DNA of 29,459 bases, from the NCBI GenBank assembly GCA_964343275.1, contig CAYFIY010000017.1:1-29459 (forward strand), given 5' to 3'. Within the stretch, counting starts at the first letter, position 1. Each line of letters starts with the position of its first letter. This document shows positions 15,752 through 23,843 of this stretch, piece by piece. Source of the DNA: Hadarchaeum sp964343275 (GTDB taxonomy: Archaea; Hadarchaeota; Hadarchaeia; Hadarchaeales; Hadarchaeaceae). Position numbers and translations under genes: made by a program. The notes below the pieces were generated by a model, which saw only the letters and a program-made list of their open reading frames with translations, was not told the origin of the DNA and ran no database searches.

Positions 15752-15844
15752 GGGCCGGTAGTCTAGCCTGGATTACGCGAAAACGTCCAGAGAGGACGCG
15801 AGCCTCCGGAGCTCGTGGCACGGGTTCGAATCCCGTCCGGCCCG
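15752..15844 (+). tRNA. tRNA-Arg(CCG) with an intron in the D loop
   Basis: The acceptor stem pairs GGGCCGG (15752-15758) with CCGGCCC (15837-15843), with discriminator G at 15844 and no CCA. The anticodon stem is CGAGC (15799-15803) with GCTCG (15811-15815); the loop is CTCCGGA with anticodon CCG (15806-15808), reading CGG codons. The T stem is ACGGG with CCCGT around TTCGAAT. The D stem GTCT (15761-15764) has its partner GGAC only at 15794-15797, so the D loop is split by a 19-nt insert. Removing it restores a 10-nt D loop, AGCCTGGATA, of the same form as in the first tRNA-Arg. The mature length is 74 nt. Confidence 0.92.
15774..15792 (+). other. 19-nt tRNA intron at position 20a/21 (bulge-helix-bulge)
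   Basis: The central 4-bp helix is CTGG (15768-15771) with CCAG (15787-15790). The 3-nt bulges are ATT (15772-15774) and AGA (15791-15793), each cut after its second base. The inner stem is ACG (15775-15777) with CGT (15784-15786) and a 6-nt loop. The outer helix is weak (15767 with 15794 only), so this is a relaxed motif. The cuts leave D loop ending GGATA, as in the other tRNA-Arg. Confidence 0.83.
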
Positions 15845-15935
15845 TAACTACTCGGGTTGGATTCTTCACTTTCCCCTAAAAAATGCAGATGGCATTTCAT
15901 AATCTGAAGACGTGGTGCTCCTTTAGCACGATTTG

Positions 15936-16553
15936 CTAATCGGTTTCTTCCACGAGCAACTTTTCTACAATTTTCATGTCACTCAATGTGTTGACGTTAA
16001 CAACGGACTCAGCTTTCTCGAGAATCAGAACATCTTCCGCCATCATCGGTTCATTTATGTATCTACCGTTGACGATATTGATTCCGACGGGTGTAAGCAA
16101 CTTTCCGCCTATTTCAAAAGGATATCCCGATTTCAGCCCGAGTAGCTCGTATGTCTCAACGGGGATCGCAGCTACTAACGCAGGTTTTTCGCAGTGCTTA
16201 TAATTAATTATAATTTCATCGATTAGCTCCCTTGTGATTAGGGGCAAATCCGCAGAAATCGCCAGCACCGAAGAGATAAGTGTACATTTCTTGATTGCAT
16301 ATATCATATCGGAGCAGTATCCCTCGCCAGGGGTTTCTACAACTTTAATTGAAAGGTTGCGCATTAATTCAGCTGTTTTGGGAGTAAATTTGCTAACGGC
16401 GGCCACAATTTCATCGATATTTCTAGAGCTGCGGAGGGCCTCGATAACTCGCTCCACCATCGTTCTCCCGCGAATCTTAAGCAACGGTTTCTCACGTACA
16501 TTCGCCATGCGTGTAGCTTTACCACCGGCCATCACAAGAGCAACTACGCCCAC
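15936..16553 (-). CDS. cobY: GTP:adenosylcobinamide-phosphate guanylyltransferase
   Basis: Transfers GMP from GTP to adenosylcobinamide phosphate to give adenosylcobinamide-GDP; it is the archaeal non-orthologous replacement for bacterial CobU and has no kinase activity. The 205-residue NTP-transferase fold shows the nucleotide loop LVMAGGKATRM (6-16), EKPLLKIRGRTMVERVIEAL and the metal-site segment ISADLPLIT. It is the last gene of the cob operon. The GTG start at 16553 lies 10 bp inside cobS, so translation is probably coupled. A 5-bp hairpin (15915-15919 with 15925-15929) just past the stop might mark the operon end but lacks a T-tract. Confidence 0.9.
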   Translation of the reverse strand: MGVVALVMAGGKATRMANVREKPLLKIRGRTMVERVIEALRSSRNIDEIVAAVSKFTPKTAELMRNLSIKVVETPGEGYCSDMIYAIKKCTLISSVLAISADLPLITRELIDEIIINYKHCEKPALVAAIPVETYELLGLKSGYPFEIGGKLLTPVGINIVNGRYINEPMMAEDVLILEKAESVVNVNTLSDMKIVEKLLVEETD

Positions 16554-17302
16554 TGGATCATCACCAGTACACTAAGGATGCAAATCATCCTGGAGATCTC
16601 GTTCGTCGCTCCTAAGATATCACCTGTCACTCCTCCGAAATGCATGTGGGTCACACCAACCATCGCAAGAGCGGTGCCAATGCTTACCGCGATTGTAATC
16701 AACCCAATGAGTCCGAAAAAAACTAATCCCACGGCGAGAGAAGCTAGAAGGGCGACCAAGAAACGGTATGTTCCGTGCTTGGTGTGCATCAATTCGACAA
16801 AACTGGTGTTCATCCCCCTGCGAGCGGACTTGCCTACGGCCGCCACCACGACCATAGAAAATTTCGCCGAAGTTTCCACAAGTATAAGGGCTGGAATGAT
16901 GAAAAGCGGACTCAAATATGCGAAGGATAGTGCTGTCGCGAGGAATACCATAATTCCCAAAACCAAACCACCCGTCCCAATATTCTGATCCCGCATTGCA
17001 CCTATTTTTTTGTTTTTTGAACCATTGGCCATCACGCCGTCACCGAAGTCGAACAGGCCGTCCATGTGATGGAATCCGATGAAAATTTCCAAGACACTGA
17101 GGGTCAGCGCGCCCACAACAAGCGGAGGCAGAACATGTAAAATGAGCCAGCCGATGCCACCGGCGATAAATCCGAGCAGTGCGCCGACAAAGGGAAATAG
17201 GTAGATATGATCCGCGGCTTTTCTAAACCCATTGTGATCCATGCCTACGGGAAATATTGTAAGGAACGCGAGCACGTTTTTAGCGCCGTTGAGGAACCCC
17301 AT
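16544..17302 (-). CDS. cobS: Cobalamin synthase (adenosylcobinamide-GDP ribazoletransferase)
   Basis: This membrane enzyme joins adenosylcobinamide-GDP and alpha-ribazole (or its phosphate) to form the complete cobamide. Its 252 residues hold several hydrophobic helices and both family motifs: HHMDGLFDFGDG (78-89), whose acidic residues bind Mg, and GGVTGDILGATNE (223-235). The ATG at 17302 lies 2 bp after the cbiS stop. It is placed between cbiS, which acts before and after it, and cobY, which makes its substrate. Confidence 0.95.
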   Translation of the reverse strand: MGFLNGAKNVLAFLTIFPVGMDHNGFRKAADHIYLFPFVGALLGFIAGGIGWLILHVLPPLVVGALTLSVLEIFIGFHHMDGLFDFGDGVMANGSKNKKIGAMRDQNIGTGGLVLGIMVFLATALSFAYLSPLFIIPALILVETSAKFSMVVVAAVGKSARRGMNTSFVELMHTKHGTYRFLVALLASLAVGLVFFGLIGLITIAVSIGTALAMVGVTHMHFGGVTGDILGATNEISRMICILSVLVMIQWA

Positions 17303-17304
17303 AA

Positions 17305-18441
17305 CTATCTCCGTCTGGCCGCGTTAGTGTACATGTTCGCCGAGACGCCGCCTAACAGACCCCCAATGACGTCATCTGCCATCGGTCCCAGCTTTTTCAA
17401 GATACCGGGCTTGGTCTTGTCGAACCTGATATATTCAAATATCCCTTTGCTACCTGCGATGTAGTTGGCTATCGCCATGCCTAACACTTCGTCAGCTACC
17501 AAAAATGTGGGATCTTTTTTAAAGGTCTCGTCTAGTATACCTGGGATCAAGCTACATTCTCCATCTTCTTCCAACCTGAAACCTGCCATTACAAGAGCAG
17601 CTATGTTCACATCCGATAAAGATTGATCAAACTCATCTTCTAATAATTTCGATGCCTTTTCTCTAGTTTCTATACTCGGGTGGGGTAGAAATAGCTCCAA
17701 GGCTGTATTTATGAGGTCCTCAGGCGTTATTCCGCGTTCTTTTAACCGTTGAATTAAAGGTCGATTTGGGATTATGCCATCCTGTTTTTTAATAGCTTCC
17801 TTAACAGCCTTTTTGACTGATGTACCTATTATTTCGCCGAGTTTCGTAGCTGTTCCAGCGTACTCGATTAGCTCCCCTTGTATTGAACTCGCCACTACGA
17901 TAGCGTCTGTGGTGGTTCCGCTTGCAAGTTCATTAGAAAATGAGCTTCTTATGTCAAGTTCTCCTAATGCAGTGGATTTAGCTTCCGTGGCCGTTTTTGC
18001 GGCGTCCATTATGCAACTTGTACTTAGGTTTCCATCGATTAAGAGAATTATATTAATCGTACCAGATTTTTTAAAATGTGGAGAGATGATATCACCTGCT
18101 TTGGCCGAATTTAAGAGTCCCGCCGTGACGATGACGCTAACGATCAAGTCACTATTTTGTTGAGTCACTACCGCTACGTTATGCATGTCTACAGAAGTCA
18201 TCAATCCAACAACGTGTTCTGGTGAAAGGTTCAAGTTTTTGGCTATTCTTTTTAAAAAGTCTTTAGGATCCGTATGATCATAGTTTCTGGGCACATGCTG
18301 GTTTATTATTGCCCTAGATTCGTGTAAGCCTCCATTAAGGACAGCCGAGCTGATGGTTTTAAGCGGAGCATCTGAGCGTATAATGAGGGTATCCTTTCGA
18401 ACTTCTACTTGAATACCTCTGATGGGAATGCTTAACTTCAC
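17305..18441 (-). CDS. cbiS: CbiS: fused CbiZ amidohydrolase and CobZ alpha-ribazole-phosphate phosphatase
   Basis: Two enzymes in one 378-residue chain. The N-terminal part (about 1-215) is CbiZ-like, with SSAVLNGGL, a VGLMTSVDM segment and GTTTDAIVVAS; CbiZ cuts adenosylcobinamide or certain cobamides to adenosylcobyric acid for salvage. The C-terminal part (about 230-378) is CobZ-like, related to phosphatidylglycerophosphatase A, with the late LGPMADDVIGGLLGGVSAN segment; CobZ dephosphorylates alpha-ribazole-phosphate or cobamide-phosphate. This fusion is known as CbiS from Methanopyrus kandleri; in many archaea the two are separate genes. The GTG start overlaps the cobT stop (GTGA), and cobS starts 2 bp past its stop. 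Confidence 0.88.
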   Translation of the reverse strand: MKLSIPIRGIQVEVRKDTLIIRSDAPLKTISSAVLNGGLHESRAIINQHVPRNYDHTDPKDFLKRIAKNLNLSPEHVVGLMTSVDMHNVAVVTQQNSDLIVSVIVTAGLLNSAKAGDIISPHFKKSGTINIILLIDGNLSTSCIMDAAKTATEAKSTALGELDIRSSFSNELASGTTTDAIVVASSIQGELIEYAGTATKLGEIIGTSVKKAVKEAIKKQDGIIPNRPLIQRLKERGITPEDLINTALELFLPHPSIETREKASKLLEDEFDQSLSDVNIAALVMAGFRLEEDGECSLIPGILDETFKKDPTFLVADEVLGMAIANYIAGSKGIFEYIRFDKTKPGILKKLGPMADDVIGGLLGGVSANMYTNAARRR

Positions 18442-19535
18442 TTTAATCCTACCAGCTGTTCATAGTTTCGTTCAATCTCATCTAGCAAAATCCGTCCTGT
18501 AATCCTACCATGTGACTTTAATATGGTAGCTATTGAAGCTCCTCCTGCTCCGACGCCTTCTTTTGCGACGCCTTCTTCGTAAGCTTTTAGACCGTCAAAT
18601 CTTGAACTACTGAAATTCAAATTAGCAGCAAGGATAGGAACGTCAGCGATTTGGGTTATTACCCCCTTCATGTCTGCAGTCTTATCATCGATTATCCATC
18701 GAGTAGTACCTATCACAAGATTATCCAGCACTTCAGGTCTCAACGCTTTAACTACAGATAAAACAGCGCCAATTTGGGTGCCGCCGGCCAACACAACCGG
18801 TATACTTTCCGCAGCGCCAGCAACTAGGCCAGCGAATGCGGGGATCATGGGGTCGCCAAGACACGCTACGGCTTTCACCGGATTTTCCCGAAGCTCACCG
18901 AATTCAATCCCCGCGGCGCGCATCCCATCTTCGACTGTCTTTATCTTTAGTTCATGAGGATTGCTGGGCATGCTGCTGCTTACTTTCCTTCTAGAATCTC
19001 TTCCCATTGCCAACATGGTCCCTAAGGCAGTTGTCGTTCCTCCGGCCACGCTTTCCCCGATTACGAGGTAATCTGCCACGGCAGAAAAATTTCTGCCGCA
19101 GATTTTTGCCCGTTCGATAATTTCTTCCACATTTTTAACCGCTTTTCCGCTCCTTATGTCTTCTCCGGGAACTCCCCCCAAATCAATAAAAGGTGCGTGT
19201 GGCTTGATTCTCACACCACCTGCCACTGCAAAAGTTGGGATGTTGGCTAGTTTTAGAGCGGACATTGTAATCAGGGCAGGGGTTGGGACCCCATCTGGCG
19301 TCACAGGAACACCTTCTATGCACTTGCACTTCCCGTAAAACAGGAGCTCTACATCGGCAGGAGGTGTGCAGTCAGTTATCTCTGGTAACGCGCCTGCCGC
19401 AGAAATCCCTGGGATTTTGGCAGTTTCGGTGTTTCCTATAGTGCAGATGAATATCGGATTTTTACCAAGCAGTTTATCCATAATCTCATTTGCTTTTGAC
19501 TCGTTATGTACTACAATTATGTCGTCGTGCGTCAT
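18438..19535 (-). CDS. cobT: Archaeal CobT, nicotinate-nucleotide-dimethylbenzimidazole phosphoribosyltransferase
   Basis: Activates the lower-ligand base by transferring phosphoribose from nicotinate mononucleotide to give the alpha-ribotide. The 365-residue protein is of the archaeal subgroup, with IGNTETAKIPGISAAG, VPTPALITMSAL, AVAGGVRIKPHAP, GESVAGGTTTALGTMLAMG and GGTQIGAVLSVV glycine-rich segments. The base it uses in this organism cannot be read from the sequence. It sits directly after cbiB (its ATG abuts the cbiB stop) and overlaps cbiS by 4 bp, so all three are probably co-translated. Confidence 0.93.
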   Translation of the reverse strand: MTHDDIIVVHNESKANEIMDKLLGKNPIFICTIGNTETAKIPGISAAGALPEITDCTPPADVELLFYGKCKCIEGVPVTPDGVPTPALITMSALKLANIPTFAVAGGVRIKPHAPFIDLGGVPGEDIRSGKAVKNVEEIIERAKICGRNFSAVADYLVIGESVAGGTTTALGTMLAMGRDSRRKVSSSMPSNPHELKIKTVEDGMRAAGIEFGELRENPVKAVACLGDPMIPAFAGLVAGAAESIPVVLAGGTQIGAVLSVVKALRPEVLDNLVIGTTRWIIDDKTADMKGVITQIADVPILAANLNFSSSRFDGLKAYEEGVAKEGVGAGGASIATILKSHGRITGRILLDEIERNYEQLVGLK

Positions 19536-20501
19536 TTAACTTCCCACTAATATTTTTAATAGACAGACTGGCACAACTATGATAGCCGCAAATAAAAATA
19601 CCACAGCCTTCATAATTCTGAGTGCACGAGATATATGTCCATGATAAATTTTATCGTCGTTGTCTCCTAGGCTATAGTATCCAATTTTTTCTAACTTGAT
19701 GCGCAGGGCACCGGCTATGGCTGACATTGGCCAACCAGCATTCATGCTTGACGTCTCATTTCTATCTCTTTTCAAAATCTTCCATGAGTTACTGCGACTT
19801 TCTCCTAACAATGAGGCAGCAATGACCATAAAAACTGCTGTTAAACGAGCTGGAATAAAATTCAAAATGCTGTCGAGCTTTGCGGAAAACCATCCAATGT
19901 TCATGTGCGCGGGATCCTTGTAGCCAACCATTGAGTCTAAAGTGTTAACCACTCGAAATGCGATAGCTCCTGGAACGCCGAATATGGCGAAGTAAAAGAA
20001 TGCCGATGTTATCCCATCGACAGTGCTTTCCGCGATGGATTCAACCGTTGCAGAAATCATTAGTTTTTGATCAAGCTTAGAGGCATCTCTGCGGACAATG
20101 TTGGAGAGATGTACGCGAGCTTTCTGTAGGTCGTTTCCCTTCAGGGCAGTTGTTACCTTAAGGGACGCGCGTTCCATACCTTTAACAGCGAACGTAAGCT
20201 TTAGAAAGATAGCTGCAACTATGACAAATACAACTGGGTGAAGATGTTGTTGAATTAACAGAAGAGCTACATAAGCTGGAACAGAAAAAATACATGTTAC
20301 AAATACTACGAGCAAAACGCCCTTAATTTTTTCGAGCTTTGGGTTTTTTGCTCGAGCGTGAGGTTTCAAGAAAGCGGCCAGTTTTCCCATCCAAGCGGTC
20401 GGGTGAAATTTATCTGGCGGATCTCCGAATATATGATCTATCAATAATGCTAGAAACATAACGGCCAATGAGATTATAAAATATTGTAAGTTCAATAACA
20501 T
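19536..20501 (-). CDS. cbiB: Adenosylcobinamide-phosphate synthase
   Basis: Membrane enzyme that condenses adenosylcobyric acid with aminopropanol phosphate, or an analogue, to form adenosylcobinamide phosphate. The 321-residue chain has hydrophobic helices at both ends and the family landmarks LIDHIFGDPPDKFHPTAWMG near the N-terminus, ESTVDGITSAFFYFAIFG in the middle, TLDSMVGYK, and a late SSMNAGWPMSAIAGAL segment. It receives cobyrate from the CbiZ half of CbiS and the linker from CobD, both encoded in the same operon. The start is the ATG at 20501, 31 bp past cobD. Confidence 0.95.
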   Translation of the reverse strand: MLLNLQYFIISLAVMFLALLIDHIFGDPPDKFHPTAWMGKLAAFLKPHARAKNPKLEKIKGVLLVVFVTCIFSVPAYVALLLIQQHLHPVVFVIVAAIFLKLTFAVKGMERASLKVTTALKGNDLQKARVHLSNIVRRDASKLDQKLMISATVESIAESTVDGITSAFFYFAIFGVPGAIAFRVVNTLDSMVGYKDPAHMNIGWFSAKLDSILNFIPARLTAVFMVIAASLLGESRSNSWKILKRDRNETSSMNAGWPMSAIAGALRIKLEKIGYYSLGDNDDKIYHGHISRALRIMKAVVFLFAAIIVVPVCLLKILVGS

Positions 20502-20532
20502 GAAGAAAACTCTTTTATTTTTTTTCCGGATG

Positions 20533-21678
20533 TTAATATTTACCGCATTCTCTCAAAACAGATTTCATCACTTTGAGCAGTTTCGCGTTTTCTTTGCGTG
20601 TGCGAATGGCTATCCTGAAAAAGTATTTGTCTAGCCCTCTGAACGAGCTGCAGTCCCTTATTAGAATGCCGTATTTCAGAAGTTTTTCTTTTAATTGAGC
20701 AGCTGTTAAGCTCGTGCTTTTTATTTTGACGAGGACAAAATTTGCGTCCGTTGAAACTACCTTAAAGCTGTTAATCAGAGCGAGGCCTTTTAACATATGT
20801 GCCCTTTCCCGGGTAATCAGCCGCTGGGTTTCATTGATATACTTTTCGTTTGCCAAAGCATCCACTGCTGCAACTTGGGCCAAACAATTAACATTCCATG
20901 GAGCTTTACCTTGATGGAGTAACCCATTCATTTGGTTACAACCGATACCATACCCCACTCTGATGCCCGCTAGGGCAAAGAATTTGGTAAATGATCTCAA
21001 AATGAATAAATTTTTGTGGATCGAGGTGCTATCTGTAAAGCTGGTCCGTTTGCCTTCCTCGACGAAATCCATGAAATCTTCGTCAATGAAAACCAAGACG
21101 TTTTTTTGCTCAGCTGCTTTGACAATATTTAATAACTCTTCCTTGGCGATGATCTTGCCGGTGGGGTTATTGGGGTTGCATAGAAAAATGACTTTTGTCC
21201 GCGCCCTTATCTGATCAATAAAATCATCTGCTTTGACGCGAAAATCGATTTTATCCAGCCTGACAAATTTTGGTCTACCTCCAGCTCTTCTCACCGCAAT
21301 TTCGTATTCCCCGAACGTCGGTGCGGGTATTAGGGCTTCGTCACCTTTTTTGATGAAAACCCATGCAAACAGCCATATGAGTTCGGTTGATCCGTTTCCT
21401 ACAACGATATTGTCAGTGTTCAAACCCAAGTGTTTCGCGATCGCAGTTTTCAGCGTCTTCGAGGTTGAGTCTGGGTAAAATGGAATCCGCCAGAAGTTTG
21501 ATTTTATGGCTGCTAGGATTTTTTGTGGTGGGCCCAATGGATTTACGCTCGCACTAAAGTCAAGGATTTTTCTTTGGTCTATCCTATGTCTCTCAGCTGC
21601 CTCATTTACCTTGCCGCCGTGTACACAAGGTCCCAGCGTCCTGATCTCTTTTCGTGATATTTTCATAAGAGATTTCAT
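20533..21678 (-). CDS. cobD: CobD-like threonine-phosphate decarboxylase (PLP)
   Basis: A fold-type I PLP enzyme of 381 residues. The early HGGKVNEAAER and DFSASVNPLGPP segments are typical of CobD and separate it from histidinol-phosphate aminotransferase (HisC). The PLP lysine is Lys232 in SFTKFFALAGIRVGY, and NPNNPTG (169-175) and a C-terminal FRIAIRT complete the site. CobD decarboxylates threonine phosphate to aminopropanol phosphate, the linker used by CbiB. The N-terminal HGG is intact, but there is no extra C-terminal metal domain of the Salmonella type. The start is the ATG at 21678, with GGGTGA about 5 nt upstream. A second ATG four codons later is less supported. First gene of the cob operon. 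Function as HisC remains a minor alternative. Confidence 0.88.
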   Translation of the reverse strand: MKSLMKISRKEIRTLGPCVHGGKVNEAAERHRIDQRKILDFSASVNPLGPPQKILAAIKSNFWRIPFYPDSTSKTLKTAIAKHLGLNTDNIVVGNGSTELIWLFAWVFIKKGDEALIPAPTFGEYEIAVRRAGGRPKFVRLDKIDFRVKADDFIDQIRARTKVIFLCNPNNPTGKIIAKEELLNIVKAAEQKNVLVFIDEDFMDFVEEGKRTSFTDSTSIHKNLFILRSFTKFFALAGIRVGYGIGCNQMNGLLHQGKAPWNVNCLAQVAAVDALANEKYINETQRLITRERAHMLKGLALINSFKVVSTDANFVLVKIKSTSLTAAQLKEKLLKYGILIRDCSSFRGLDKYFFRIAIRTRKENAKLLKVMKSVLRECGKY

Positions 21679-21733
21679 TTAGCTCACCCAATACTCTTAT
21701 ATGGATGGATAATCCAACCTATAAGGGATTCGG
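21679..21733. promoter_or_regulatory. Divergent control region between cob and btu operons
   Basis: Only 55 bp separate the two operons. It holds a TATA-like CTTATATGG (21695-21703), a palindrome TGGAT-A-ATCCA (21706-21716) that could bind a dimeric regulator, and the ribosome site of cobD (GGTGA on the minus strand, 21684-21689). It is too short for a cobalamin riboswitch. Confidence 0.45.
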
Positions 21734-22669
21734 TTGAGGGGAATAAATATAGCAGTGGTCGCTCTGGCGGTTTTTTTGATTACAATAGGTGTTTGGACCG
21801 CCACTCAGTCAATAATACCAAGCGAACAGATGCAAAAATACCCAATATCGATCATCGATGATCTGAACCGCGTAGTTAATATATCTGAAACCCCCGAAAG
21901 GATTGTTTCACTTTCACCGAACAATACTGAGATTCTTTTTGCTTTAGGACTAGAAAATAAGATAGTGGGTGTAACGAATTATTGTGACTACCCTCAAGAG
22001 GCCAAAAATAAGGAGAATATCGGCGGATTTTCCACACCCAGCGTTGAAAAAATTGTTGCGTTAATGCCCGATTTAGTTCTGGCAGATGATATACATAAAG
22101 ATATAATCAATGAGCAGATGCAGAGTCTTGGCCTTACAATAGTTGTAATAAGTCCAGAGAGTATTAATGGAATATTGGACAGTATAAGATTGGTTGGACA
22201 GATAACCGAATCTACGGGTGCTGCAGAAAAATTGATTTTGGATATGGAGCATAGGATTAACAAAATAACTGATAAAACCAAAAATTTATCCGATAGCCAA
22301 AAAACTAAGGTTTTTTTTGTGATTTGGATTGATCCACTGATGACATTTGGCCCGAACACATATGGAAACGAGATAATTCAGCTAGTAGGGGGAGTAAACA
22401 TCGCCGTAGATGCAACAACCGAGTACCCAATATATAACATGGAAGTGTTGGTCGAACGCAACCCCGACGTGATTATTGTTTCCACACTACATGGCCTTGG
22501 TGTTACAGCCGATGGCGTGAAAATAATGCTAGCTGGCAAAAACATAGCAGCAGTTGCGAATAATAGAATACACAGTATTGACGCTAGTCTTATTGATCGC
22601 GCAGGTCCGAGGGTTGTGGAAGGGCTAGAGGCAGCGATCAGATACGTTCATCCGGAATTGTTATTTTAG
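21734..22669 (+). CDS. btuF: BtuF-like corrinoid-binding protein of an ABC importer
   Basis: Extracytoplasmic substrate-binding protein of the BtuF/FepB type. The 311 residues begin with a hydrophobic helix (about 4-22) with no lipobox cysteine, so it is probably held in the membrane by an uncleaved anchor. The mature part starts IDDLNRVVNISETPERIVSLSPNNTEILFALGL, the classic opening of this family, and later has FSTPSVEKIVALMPDLVLA, GPNTYGNEIIQLVGGVNIA and a C-terminal GPRVVEGLEAA. The family also includes iron-siderophore binders; the choice of corrinoids rests on the divergent cob operon. The start is a TTG at 21734, the first possible start after the promoter; no strong ribosome site is seen. 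The permease gene follows after 124 bp. Confidence 0.85.
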   Translation: MRGINIAVVALAVFLITIGVWTATQSIIPSEQMQKYPISIIDDLNRVVNISETPERIVSLSPNNTEILFALGLENKIVGVTNYCDYPQEAKNKENIGGFSTPSVEKIVALMPDLVLADDIHKDIINEQMQSLGLTIVVISPESINGILDSIRLVGQITESTGAAEKLILDMEHRINKITDKTKNLSDSQKTKVFFVIWIDPLMTFGPNTYGNEIIQLVGGVNIAVDATTEYPIYNMEVLVERNPDVIIVSTLHGLGVTADGVKIMLAGKNIAAVANNRIHSIDASLIDRAGPRVVEGLEAAIRYVHPELLF

Positions 22670-22793
22670 TGAGTCCCTTGTTACATGGATTAAGTCTAAT
22701 AATGAAATGGTCAAAGATGGTAGGCGGCTTTGATATGTTTTATGCGCTCGAAATCATGAGCATGAAATTATAAAAATTATTTGATGGTCTTGA
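22670..22793 (+). other. 124-bp btuF-btuC spacer with possible internal promoter
   Basis: No gene is seen. A TATA-like AAATTATAAAAATT at 22766-22779 lies 15-28 nt before the btuC start, so btuCD may have its own, nearly leaderless, transcript in addition to read-through from btuF. Confidence 0.35.
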
Positions 22794-23834
22794 ATGAAAT
22801 ACATGAAAAAAGTTACTCACTGGAGGGTAACCATACTTCTCTTAATACTCGTGTTGGGAGCGACTGTCATATTGGCAACGGCCATAGGCCCGGTGTACAT
22901 CCCCCCGTCAACTACAGCCGGAATATCTGCAAACAAGTTGCCACTGATAGGAGATTTGATTAGACCATCTTGGTCCAATGCGGAAGAGGTAATCGTTCTT
23001 CAGATTAGACTACCACGTGTCATTTTGGGAATGCTGGTGGGGGCAGCTCTCGCAACAGCTGGTTGCTCGATGCAAGGAATATTCAAAAATCCCATGGCCA
23101 GCCCGTATGTAATCGGGATTTCATCCGGGGCTGCTTTAGGAGCAACTTTCTCCTTGGCTACATTCGCACAGATCAACATGTACACCTTGCCTTTGATGGC
23201 GTTCGCTGGTGCTCTTGCTGCCACCCTTGTAGTATACAATATCGCGCGCGTTGGGGGGAAGTTGCCAACCGAAACGTTGCTACTCGCCGGAATCGCTGTT
23301 TCTATTTTCTTATCTGCTATCACTTCGTTCCTAGTATACCTGTCCGGAGAAAGCCTCCACGGGATCATGTTTTGGTTGATGGGCGGTCTTGCTGGAAAAG
23401 GATGGAGTCATGTTATAATAATTCTTCCTTGGATATGTATCGGCATAATAATCACCTATGTATTTGCTCGTGGTCTGAACATAATGCTTCTGGGTGAAGA
23501 ATCAGCACATCATCTGGGCATAGATGTAGAGAAACTAAAAAAGATTCTGATTGTTACGTCCGCCCTGATAGCAGCATCAGCCGTGGCTGTTAGCGGGATA
23601 ATTGGGTTTGTTGGATTGATAATTCCCCATATTATGAGGATTTTAGTCGGCCCCGATCACAGAATTCTTATTCCAAGCGCCGTCATGACAGGAGGCATTT
23701 TTTTAGTCTGGAGTGACACGATAGCTAGGATTGTCATGGCCCCAGCAGAAATTCCAGTGGGTATTATTACGGCGCTATTTGGTGCACCGTTTTTTCTGTA
23801 TCTCATTCGAAAAAGAAAGAGGCCCATATTTTAG
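22794..23834 (+). CDS. btuC: BtuC-like ABC importer permease
   Basis: FecCD/BtuC-type permease with about ten membrane helices in 346 residues. Family landmarks include VLQIRLPRVILGMLVGAALATAG, GIFKNPMASPYVIGISSGAALGA, the GESAHHLGIDVEKLK coupling segment (written LLGEESAHHLGID here) and GFVGLIIPHIMRILVGPDHR near the end. It should form a dimer with two BtuD ATPases and carry corrinoids across the membrane. The start is the ATG at 22794; an ATG three codons later (22803) is an alternative. Its stop is next to the btuD start region. Confidence 0.93.
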   Translation: MKYMKKVTHWRVTILLLILVLGATVILATAIGPVYIPPSTTAGISANKLPLIGDLIRPSWSNAEEVIVLQIRLPRVILGMLVGAALATAGCSMQGIFKNPMASPYVIGISSGAALGATFSLATFAQINMYTLPLMAFAGALAATLVVYNIARVGGKLPTETLLLAGIAVSIFLSAITSFLVYLSGESLHGIMFWLMGGLAGKGWSHVIIILPWICIGIIITYVFARGLNIMLLGEESAHHLGIDVEKLKKILIVTSALIAASAVAVSGIIGFVGLIIPHIMRILVGPDHRILIPSAVMTGGIFLVWSDTIARIVMAPAEIPVGIITALFGAPFFLYLIRKRKRPIF

Positions 23835-23843
23835 GTGATTACA

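Noticed and set aside
15774..15793. Alternative D-loop intron junctions one or two bases away (17- or 18-nt intron)
   Set aside because: These give an 11- or 12-nt D loop and do not place both cuts in 3-nt bulges around a 4-bp helix; the 19-nt version does and matches the D loop of the other tRNA-Arg.
21679..21733. Cobalamin riboswitch upstream of cob or btu genes
   Set aside because: The gap is only 55 bp and shows no B12-box-like sequence; such riboswitches are bacterial.
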